Shown in pieces: positions 50,901 through 62,900 of a stretch of 64,000 bases of DNA (the stretch's first letter is position 1; each line of letters starts with the position of its first letter). Origin of the DNA: Steromphala cineraria. Taxonomy: Eukaryota; Mollusca; Gastropoda; Trochida; Trochidae. The notes below the pieces were generated by a model. It was not told the origin of the DNA and searched no databases. It worked only from the letters and a program-made list of their open reading frames with translations. The DNA is taken from assembly GCA_916613615.1 (NCBI GenBank), contig OU744735.1:56652582-56716581 (forward strand), written 5' to 3'. The position numbers and the translations under genes were made by a program.

Positions 50901-53900
50901 TATGCACCTTTAGATTACGTTTGCATTATATAATTCAAAATAGTTTCTATTTGAATTTAGAGTATACTTTATTGTTCACGTGAGTTCATTTCCAAGGATA
51001 TGTTTTCTGTCCGCCGTCTGAAGGGTTCAAACTTTTTATGATATTGTTGACTAGGTGGAGGCGTCCCTCATTCCAAATTAGTTTGTCTGTCTCTTTTTTT
51101 TTCGGTCAACACGGTCAACACGGTAGCCAATAGGGCATAAATAATAGTTTATCGATAAATACACTTTAGATTACGTTTGAATTCCCTTATAAAATCCCGT
51201 ATTAACAATAAAATAGTTTCTATTTAACATTAGAGCATATTTGATTTCCACTTCTGTTCATTTTCCACAATATTTTCTCCATGTCTATTTATAAAAAAAA
51301 CCTCAATGTATAGATGTTACCCTTACCTGTGTAACAGCTGGGATGGCGATTCCCTGGAGAATATGTCTGCAGTTGGACATACAGTATTGGATGGTCAGCC
51401 CATTCTTAGCGGCCCCATCTCCCATCTGACGTAACCAGATGGACCCCAGTGTCAGATCCTCTTCAAGGGAGGGAACTCCGGCAAACTCCACATTCAGCCA
51501 GTCCTAGATATAGCCCATGTTAATTGCAATGAGAGATGTTCATGTATAGGTTAATGTCCGAGTAACTCTAAATTCCTAAAAAATAATGGAGCCCGATGCT
51601 CATTATTGTTTTGGAATTGAGAGTCATGAGGATATCAACCGACTTAAATTATACTCAACGTTATGCCTATTCAAAAACATAACTTAAATATATAAAAAAA
51701 TATTGAAATTAAAGTGAATACTAGATTTAAAATTTAATACAACGCTCTATTACTGGAAAATAAAGAAGCAATGGAACAACAGGCTGATTTCACAAGTGTA
51801 ATTTAACAGAGATTCATTAGCCATGGTAATATATTAACATTATTCATTTTTTTGCTAATAATGCTTTTAGGTGATACTTAAAATCCTCGCTATTCTTGTG
51901 CAATTGTCAATTATTCAACTGATATCGTTTTTTTTTATATCAATACGCTTGTTTGGAATTCTCGAAAAGTATGAAAAGAATGACACTATGAATTTATTAT
52001 GCCTTCAAATTAAGCATGTCTGGTATCATTTATTTTAATTTACACAACATATGTATATACCATAGTTATAAAACCTATTTTAGCCTTTACAATTGGCACG
52101 CGTCGAGCTTGTATTCAGTAAACTGTTTCTAACTTTAGCATTAAAATAGAGCACACGAGGTTATTCAAACAGGAATTGAACGATAAATCTATACCACTGT
52201 GCAAAAGAAAGCATTACACGTAAAAGTACCAAACAAAAGAAGATTTTATTATAACCGTAAGGAGGCGTATTTCTATTTGCATTGATGCATTCTAATTTTA
52301 TTATTGAGTGAAATCTTACAAAGTGAAAACGTGATAATTTTGTGTATGTTTTTTTGAGAACCCATGATTCCTTCCACTCTATTTCACTCATTTCACTCAA
52401 ATACTTTGATAAATTCTTTTGTATTTTATGATGAGAGATAAGATATAAATAGTTTATTTTTGTGTCACGCATAAAACTCAACGATTTGTACAAATAAGGA
52501 ACATACATAAAATGTCCAGCCAAAACTGGCCTTGTAATATGTGAGACACACATTTTACAAACATAATAGTGATTTTATGTCAGTTTAAACTTTCTCTTAC
52601 ACGGTAGACAGTATTGGTTTAAAAAAATATCAAGTACCTGTTCATATGTCACAAGGCCCCATTTCCTAGCCTCAGAGAGAAGATCGCCCCAAAAGGTCTG
52701 AAAAAAAATTTCAATTCAAATTTAAATATCCACATATCTTTGACCATTTGTTTCAGATGGATCCTGGCCACTATCGACCCTGTTGATAAGCTTTGTTCAA
52801 TTCAAGAGGAACAAAGGATACCTCAATTATTTCTTGCAAATTTCATATTTATATATCATAAATAAGTATTACTACAATACTGTACACTTTTCCTTGTACA
52901 TTTGTTTTAAATGCGCCATGAGCATGCACTAGTGGGTGGACACTGGCGCACAAGAAATACCCATCATCATCATCATCATCATCATCACATAAAACATAAA
53001 TTGAACAGATTAGGGATCTTTAAACCTTTTATGTGCGCTTCTCTAGTTACATCAAAAACTTACTTTTCAATCATCACGGCATGGTTAGCTAATTGAGTTT
53101 AATATAAAACCTTCATTTCAAACTACACGGTTACATATTTCAATATGTAAAAGACTTTTAATGTGAATGTAATTATACTTACTGAATCAGCTGGAAGCGC
53201 CTTCGATCCCTCAATGATAAAGTAGTATTTGCCTCCATTCTGTTTCGCATACGGCGTTTTGCTTGACCTAATACATCACAACAGAAGACATGTGAAAGTG
53301 TGTCCTGTAGAACTCATTGCTTTTATACCTCTTTTAAATTTGTAAGAATTTCATTGGTCAGTTAGATTAAGATCACGTGATTGAAAAATATATCTGCACA
53401 CTGACCCTGCCTCTCAGTGATGAGGTCAGTTTTGTGACAGACATTTGTGACACTGACCTGAGACATTGTACAAATTGTCAAGTTCACGTTCACACACTGA
53501 TCAAGTTAGGGCCATAATATTGACCACAACAGGGTTTGAACCGGTGACAATGAATATAATTTATTCATACACACCATTTTCTTTCCTTGCAGATTTTGGT
53601 TTGCTATACTACCTTTTGCATTCCAACGTTTTTCTTGTCTACATATTTCTACGTTCAAAACACGTTATGCCAATATAACGATTATCAAAATTACAAAGCG
53701 GGACAACAGCTCCGCTGAAAGCGCTCTCTGTGATTGAAGAACAATATCTAATCTTGCAACCTACAGAGTATATTGAATATTGTGAGAGTTCAACATTCAT
53801 TCAACAAACAGAAAACTTAGTTTGTTTTCAAAAATATTGTTTCAATCATTTTATAAACTGATAAAAACATACTTCCTTCACAAACTTCTAACACCTTTAA

Positions 53901-56900
53901 GATGGTATACTATGTGGATGTAGGCTACAACTTCCCTCTCGTTGGGCGTTTTTATTTGTTACCTGTGCATTCCTACTGTTACTGAACACTGGGTGTTTTT
54001 TCAAAGGTCACCACAATAAACTAGTGACCTTTACACCGCAATGAGTTTCCAATGATATAAGAAATTTCCGTATACATTTTCATTTGAAATCTACGATCCA
54101 ATTGCGTTGCTTACCAGTATCTGTTATGTGCGGAGACAAGCAGTCCTGTTTTGTTGTAGACCCATCTGTCGGACACACGAAGAAGATACATGTACATATC
54201 AACAGAAATTCACTTTTCTTTACATTATTACATTTTGTGGTGAGTATTTGCTAACATGACGATCTGTGACGATTTAAATGTGTGAAGCACAAATTATCGA
54301 GATTAAACAATACCATAAAAACATAGATTACCAGGGTATGAGAAGGGCCATCTCAACCGTCTTAAGGATAAAGCTGATTTCAATTTTAAAATACGTTAAG
54401 AAACAACAAATTTGGTCATTTCATTTAACCTAATACATTCCTCGTCAACCTTACAGTACACATCAACCCCTACATTATTTATGGTACCGTGATACCACAA
54501 TCATGATAAAATAATGTCTTCCTCTGTCCCCCACGGCACAATATCTGAATACCATTCATATTTCACCCCTTTGAACGACACAGTATGCGTGTGGCCACGT
54601 TCAAAATTTGCTCCGAACTTAAAATTTGAAAAAAATCAAAGACTGAGATACGAAAAAGGAAGAGGAAAGGTGGATTTCGATCCAATGGTCTTTGCCAAAA
54701 CTAAAATCGTCGCAGTAGATTCATTGGCCTATATACATCAAGGACGGGTAATTTCAGTATAGATTCTCCTGGAGAAAGACCCCAGGGTGTCAGTGAAGAC
54801 AATCTGACGGGGTACATGATAGTCAGTGCTACTGCTACTTACTGTAGAAAAGCCACATGGTGTCAGTGTAGACAATCTGAAGGGGTCAGTGCTACTGCTA
54901 CCTACTGTAGAAGTGTCAGTGTAGACAATCTGAAGGGGTCAGTGCTACTGCTACCTACTGTAGAAGTGTCAGTGTAGACAATCTGAAGGGGTCAGTGCTA
55001 CTGCTACCTACTGTAGAAGTGTCAGTGTAGACAATCTGAAGGGGTCAGTGCTACTGCTACCTACTGTAGAAGTGTCAGTGTAGACAATCTGAAGGGGTCA
55101 GTGCTACTGCTACCTACTGTAGAAGTGTCAGTGTAGACAATCTGAAGGGGTCAGTGCTACTGCTACCTACTGTAGAAGTGTCAGTGTAGACAATCTGAAG
55201 GGGTCAGTGCTACTGCTACCTACTGTAGAAGTGTCAGTGTAGACAATCTGAAGGGGTCAGTGCTACTGCTACCTACTGTAGAAGTGTCAGTGTAGACAAT
55301 CTGAAGGGGTCAGTGCTACTGCTACCTACTGTAGAAGTGTCAGTGTAGACAATCTGAAGGGGTCAGTGCTACTGCTACCTACTGTAGAAGTGTCAGTGTA
55401 GACAATCTGAAGGGGTCAGTGCTACTGCTACCTACTGTAGAAGTGTCAGTGTAGACAATCTGAAGGGGTCAGTGCTACTGCTACCTACTGTAGAAGTGTC
55501 AGTGTAGACAATCTGAAGGGGTCAGTGCTACTGCTACCTACTGTAGAAGTGTCAGTGTAGACAATCTGAAGGGGTCAGTGCTACTGCTACCTACTGTAGA
55601 AGTGTCAGTGTAGACAATCTGAAGGGGTCAGTGCTACTGCTACCTACTGTAGAAGTGTCAGTGTAGACAATCTGAAGGGGTCAGTGCTACTGCTACCTAC
55701 TGTAGAAGTGTCAGTGTAGACAATCTGAAGGGGTCAGTGCTACTGCTACCTACTGTAGAAGTGTCAGTGTAGACAATCTGAAGGGGTCAGTGCTACTGCT
55801 ACCTACTGTAGAAGTGTCAGTGTAGACAATCTGAAGGGGTCAGTGCTACTGCTACCTACTGTAGAAGTGTCAGTGTAGACAATCTGAAGGGGTCAGTGCT
55901 ACTGCTACCTACTGTAGAAGTGTCAGTGTAGACAATCTGAAGGGGTCAGTGCTACTGCTACCTACTGTAGAAGTGTCAGTGTAGACAATCTGACGGGATA
56001 CATGAATGTTACTGCTACCTACTGTAGAAGTGTCAGTGTAGACAATATGACTGGGTACATGAATGTCAGTGTGGAACTGTTACTTACTGTAGAAGTGTCA
56101 GTGTAGACAATCTGAAGGGGTCAGTGCTACTGCTACCTACTGTAGAAGTGTCAGTGTAGACAATCTGACGGGATACATGAATGTTACTGCTACCTACTGT
56201 AGAAGTGTCAGTGTAGACAATATGACTGGGTACATGATTGTCAGTACGTAACTGCTACCTACTGTAGAAGTGTCAGTGTAGACAATATGACTGGGTACAT
56301 GAATGTCAGTGTGGAACTGTTACTTACTGTAGAAGTGTCAGTGTAGACAATCTGAAGGGGTCAGTGCTACTGCTACCTACTGTAGAAGTGTCAGTGTAGA
56401 CAATCTGACGGGATACATGAATGTTACTGCTACCTACTGTAGAAGTGTCAGTGTAGACAATCTGACAGGGTACATGATTGTCAGTGTTACTGCTACCTAC
56501 TGTAGACCATCAGGGAAGACGGTAGGGAGAGCCGTCCATGTTTCAACCCCTCCACTCTTGTCCTTGGGGTACCACCACGAGTCGTACTGCAGGTACCTGT
56601 CGTAATAGCGAAATAAGATAAGGATAGTAAGATATACTATTAATCACAATGTTTCCATTCTTGTCCTTGGGGTACCACCACGATTCATACTGCAGGTAAC
56701 CTGTTAACCTGCGAAATAAGATGGTCAGTGTCTTATCAATAGGATATGCCATGAATCACATTGTTTATGTGGTGAATAAATCTTAACAATGACATTATTT
56801 CAAAATGTGTCTGATAAGATAAAATGCAGAAACTTTTCATTTGATTATGAGTAAAAACATGGTAAAAGTGCTCAGTATATTCATTAGGCTTTGCTCTATT

Positions 56901-59900
56901 ACATAATAAGTAAATACGATGATACATGTATAAACTTGAATCATGATCTTTACAGTCAGGAAGTAAGATACAATAATCCTTGTGCCACAAAACTAATTGT
57001 CCACATATTTACCATACAATAGCAGTTATGTGGTTGCTCATATTTAAAATATAAGGAAAAGATGGAATAGACGAAAAGCTTTAAGTAACTTTCGATAGTT
57101 GAATAAGGAATATAAATCCGGGAGGGAAAGAAAATGGGCATTATTGACCAGCTAAATAGTAGACACACCTGAATGGTATCCCTGTTTGGTTTATTTCAAT
57201 GGCGATATCTACTATAGTTTCTTCGTATGTCTTCTTCGGTTCTGTTTTATAGTAGTAGTACGCGCCTGGAATACAATATGACACAACAAACAATCAACAT
57301 TGACTGAATGATTGAAGTATTACAACTATATCGTCCATTCAATATTCAAAAGTTCATTTATATGAAATTTATTTCTTTCATTGATCAACTATTGTCAAGG
57401 CAAATAATCAATTTTCGTGGAATTGCATCAAGATGTTAATCAAGTACCAATCAATTAAGAATTTAACGAATCAATTACGAATTGTCTACGTATGTTCACG
57501 AATGTGAAAATTGTCCCTTTCGTGATGATTGGTGGCAATTCCTCTCGTAGTGAAATAGTGGCATAAGAATCGTTTAACCGTACTTCACTAACAAAAGTTC
57601 TCACGAAAAGGTCTAATCTTCTCTGGAGCTCCAAATTCATATCGATTATTTTGGTGAAATGCTTGAAAACTCTTAAAAGTTTAAAAGTTGAAACATTGCA
57701 CCCTCACCATTGTCCGTCCAGTATCCAAGGTAGTTGTTGGTGAAATCTGATTTAGCGAAGCTGTTGTCTCGCCCATACCATTTCTGCATAACTTGACCCC
57801 AACTGATGAAACCCTTCCATACACATATATATTTGATTTCAATATTAGGGGGAAATCACGTTTTTTTATGGCACGCGAAAATAAGTCAAAAGGATGTTTT
57901 AATTTGTAGTTCCTTAACATAATGAATTATGATGAAATTTTTGATTTTGGCATCTATATCATGTCGTTTTCGAAAACAAGTAATTGTAAAATTTTGGAAT
58001 GAATATGTCTACTGAAATTACTGAAATTTTTATTGTAGAGTCTGAGTCTGAGAGTCTAAAAATTTTATTTGTTGGTATGTTTACACATGCATGTATCAAA
58101 CACAATACGGATATATGCAATAGATCTAAGTGACTAAACGCCACTAATGGCTGAACTATTGCCCAAGCGGAGTAAAACAATAACTCAATCAATCAATCAA
58201 TCTAAGTGACTAAACTCTGTGTACAGGACTCCCACCTTGTTGATGCCCTGGTTGCTGAAGAACATGATGGTGCTGGTCTCGAAGCCCGGCCACACGCTAC
58301 TGATCCCGCCCATGAGGCCCCAGTACAGGTTGTCCTGTGTGTCAGAGGTCTGCTGCCATAGGCTGGACGCCATGAAGGCACTGGCAGGGGAGATAATCAG
58401 GGTGTTTGCTGTCTTCTCTCGGTCAAATATAGCCAGGGGTCCGCTTGTTATACCCGACTGGATGAGCATGTTGATTCCATACCTGACGTTGAAAGACATC
58501 GGGAGTAAAGTATAGGTTTGTTACTTACTTAAAAAAACGTAACTAAACTTTCAATCTGGATGAAACAAATATGAAAGAGCAAAATATTCCAGAGCTACTG
58601 CGTGAATTTGTGGGTGTCACTTATGACAAACTAGATTTAATATTTTCATTAATTTAGGAGGTTTGAAGTGGCGATTGTGATCGAAAACCGGACAATGACG
58701 GGCGTCAAACAGTCAAACTTTATTTGGGAAACTTATAGAAAGCATTCAGTATGACAGTGTCTTTAATTTTTCATTGAGATCAAGTATTTATCGTATATTT
58801 GCCATTTTGAGATCGATGTATGAGATTTTCGGCTTTAAATAATGACTTATACTATTTGCGTTCGTATCAAAGCAAAACAATATATGATAAACATCACAGA
58901 GTGGCTATTTTCTCGTGAGTAGGTTTACTTTGTAAAAGGTCTCAAGATGAAGAAATACACATATATATCTTCCAAAATTCCACTGAAAGGTCTCAAGATA
59001 TAACACACTGTCTCTGTTATTCAAAGTTACATTTCATGTGCTCAAGAAAAACTGAAGTTTCAAAGGCGCACTTGCTCAAAACTTCAAACTTCAACAAAAT
59101 ACATCTGCATCAAATCATTCATCCATTTAACATGCACTTTTTTACGTTTTTTTGCATGCCCTAAAAAGAATTATTTTGCATTTAGCTGTTTAATTATTAG
59201 TTAGGTACAAATATGATAATGACAAATGAAAAAAATCAAATTCCGTTAATTATATATAAATTGTCCAACAACACTTAAATTACTACTTTGTCACTTCTGC
59301 TTGTATTTGTTGATAAAGACATTGGCCAATAACATGCATGACTTAAATGTTAAATTATGTATATAGCAATATGTACATACTGTCCATATCGCTTGCTGGA
59401 GTCCCCAAACATGGCTCCCCCGTAGGACAGGTAGCCCAGAGGAACTGAGGCTTCTTCTACCAGGAAGCCAGGGAATCCGGCGATCACTTCATCATGCGAG
59501 GGGGCCATCGTCGCGTTCACCGTGTCTACGTAGGTCTGATGACGAAAATAATAACATAATCAATGTATACCTTATGAAAATTGTCAAGAGAATATAATTA
59601 AGTTTTCTTACTGAACATCTATTATAATCGTCGCGTTTACCGTGTCAGCATAGATCTATTGACGAAAATAATAACTTAATTAATGTAAGTCTGTTGTCAG
59701 TGTTGACGAAAATCATAATTTAATCAATGTAGGTCTGTTGTCAGTATTGACGAAAATCATAATTTAATCAATGTAGGTCTATTTACGAAAATATTCACTT
59801 CAATCAATGTAAGTCTATTGACGAAAATCATAACTTAATCAATGTATACATTATAAAAATAGGAAATATTTTACTTTTCTTACTGCAAATGTGTTATAAA

Positions 59901-62900
59901 TAAATGGTTCAGCAGTCATCTATTTGATTTAAAATAGCCCAACAGATGCAAATGAGAACAAACCGACAAATTTAGCACCTTAAATGAGCAGTAATGGAGT
60001 TCACCAAAATGAAGCTATTTGTTAGCATGGGTCAGCACGAATAGTCAGGGGTAAGTAGACAATCGCACCTGTTTAAAGAGAACGAATGGTTCAGGTGGGT
60101 TGTTGTAGGTAAACAAGGAGACATGGGGTATGTAGATGTAGATGCTGGTCTGGAAGTGGCGGGTGGAGCCCAGGTAGAGGAAATGAGTCGCCTTCCAGCT
60201 GCCCACGGCGTCTGTCCCGTTGCTGGTATGGGTGGAGAGGAGCTTCAGGGTCCCATTGGCCGTGCTGCAGACCTGACGGTTAGCCCTGTAGAAGGTGGGG
60301 GCGCTCTTCAACCATACCTTGCCGTTAACACTGACACTGTAACTGTCGTCGCCGTTAATGTCGACGCTTAAACTTGCAGTGGCAGCTGGAATAATAAGAT
60401 TTAGCAGATTTTAAATGATGGTTTTGTCAATGGTCAATGGTATTGGCATCTCATATTTGTCAATCAGCTTTGTATAGCTGTCGGCGCCGTAAATGTCAAT
60501 GCTTAAACTTGCAGTGGCAGCTGGAATAGTAAGATGTAGCAGATCTTAAATGATGTTTTTGTCAATGTTATTGGCATTCCATATTTGTCAACCAGCGTTG
60601 TTTAGCTGTCGTCGCCGTTAATGTCGATGCTTAAACTTGCAGTGGCAGCTGGAATAGTAAGATTTAGCAGATCTTAAATGATGTTTTTGTCAATGTTATT
60701 GGCATTCCATATTTGTCAACCAGCGTTGTTTAGCTGTCGGCGCCGTTAATGTCGATGCTTAAACTTGCAGTGGCAGCTGGAATAACAAGAGTTAGCAGAT
60801 CTGAAATGATGGTATAACAACTCATGTCAGTCAACCAGCTTTGTGTAGCTGTCGTCATCGTTTATACCAATGCTTAACCTTGCCGTGGAATAACAAAGTT
60901 AGCAAATCGCATTCATTTTTGTAAGTGGAACTTGCGGATCAGTCGACCAGCTTTCTCTAGCTGTTTTCACAATCATTTTTTCAATGCTAAAACTAGTCAT
61001 GGCAACTGGTTTACCATATTAGAATTTTATAATGTTTTTGTCAATGGAATTAGCATTTCAGTCTACCAGGTTTGTGTAGCTGTTGTCACCATTTATATCA
61101 ATGCTGAAACATGCCGTCGAAATGGAAAACGAAATTATGAGACCTTACACAATTTGTCAGTGTCATCATACATGGGAATGCCTTAACATGTCCTCGCAAC
61201 TGGAATATCGACTTTTGCAGATCTAACATAATGTTTTTTAAACTAATAAGTATGTCAGTCAATAAATGATTTTTTTGTTTACATTGGTGTACTCATCGGT
61301 TCGTATCGTTGTGTTCACAACTATTGTATGTTTAATTGAAAGAAAGTTTTCTGTAATCTATGGCCTGTACTAAAATGAGACACTTTGTTTCCAATATATC
61401 CCGTATTTGTCCATACAAATTGTATTTACACCTATTTATATCGTCGATGTTGATATCAACACCAACATATTGCACTGAGAGTTACAGGCATGCATTTCTA
61501 ATGTTTGAGGAAATAGTTGACAAATAAGCGCCGTTTCGCCAGTAAGGTTATTCATTATACATACATGTAGCTGCAATTTATAAATGTTAATAAGAGTTTA
61601 AACTGAGAGCTGTTAAATAATATAACATACATTTCACGATCATTCTCTCTCAGGCGATTAGTGATGCATGTTATTATTAAAAGCGATGTTTGCATGAACA
61701 ATGATAACGTATGGTCACAGTGAAAATATAATATACCGTCAGTGTTGCCTGATAGACAGTTTATTATACTTGTGACCGGCGGGGAACGACGTCGACGAGG
61801 GACGATGAAGCTAGGCAACGTTATGGCGTGACGATGATGATGATGAAATGAATGACTGGAAACTTCTTGATGATGGTCGACCATTATTTTATTTGTGGTT
61901 TGGAGTTACAACATGACTCGAGCCGGTGGTACATTCACAGGTCAGTGTAGACGCAAGGGCCGGTCCCCTCACCCCGTCGTCTACGTCAGCTGAACCGACT
62001 CGAGGGAGGTGATGACTAAAACTACATGAGATGCGCGTCCGGCGCTGGTCGGGACGAATCTATCGAGAGAGCGCTGCTACTGCGATATAACAACTTGCAC
62101 ATGCATGTTACGCAAGCGATGACCAAATATAGAGGTCAGAGGGGAAGGAGAGATCACAGGCCAGCGTGTGGTTAGCTAATTAGATATCCAAGAATGGACA
62201 TCTGCTCGTCGGCAGTATCTTAACAGAGATGATTTATTCATTGTGAATTTAACGTATATTTGGAATAAAGATTTGGAATATATGTTCCTGAATAATGTAC
62301 TAAAAGATTGGCGGTGACATACTCATAAAAGCCAGTATTTCATCTCTGATCATATAATAAAATGTTCGATAAGTAATATACTTTTAATAATTCTACAGTA
62401 CTTAATTATAGTGGTTTGCTGGAGCACCTACAACCAAGACCAGGGTCGCCGACTGTGTGGCTTGTAATTGGCATACTGAAGACAGTAACTTTAACCAACC
62501 TCAACATGTTTAACTCCAATTGACATACGTATATACCTATTTGGTTCGAATCTAAAATCTAAATTAATTCGAACGACAGATTCCAGAATTGCTTGATTTG
62601 TACTTTTGAGAACTATGATGATCACGTTTTGTTGTTTCCTCCTGTATGACACAGTGACAGTCGTCGCCCTGTTGTGTTATCTCTAGATGATGTCTATCTG
62701 AAGGTTGTCGACATCATATATATCGCTGTAAAAATAGGTCACACATAATTTGATTGATTATGTACCAGACTGGAGTGCGTTGGGTGGGGTGATAAATTAT
62801 TTATACCCCGTCACAAAAGCATGACATGAAGGCGTGCAGATTGAGCGTCGGCTCGTTGCATAACACCAGTCAAGAGGGTGATATATTCCCATACCCCCGT

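Noticed and set aside
56506..56511. GTCTAC as the donor of exon 7
   Set aside because: It leaves one base where exon 8 needs two, breaking the frame; GTAGGT at 56500 fits both consensus and phase.
54793..56512. CRISPR array or satellite-encoded peptide
   Set aside because: The 53-bp units are head to tail without spacers, and 53 is not a multiple of three, so no repeated peptide is kept in frame.
57455..57640. 61-codon frame in intron 5
   Set aside because: Lies between well-supported exons, contains local inverted repeats and has no splice signals that keep phase.
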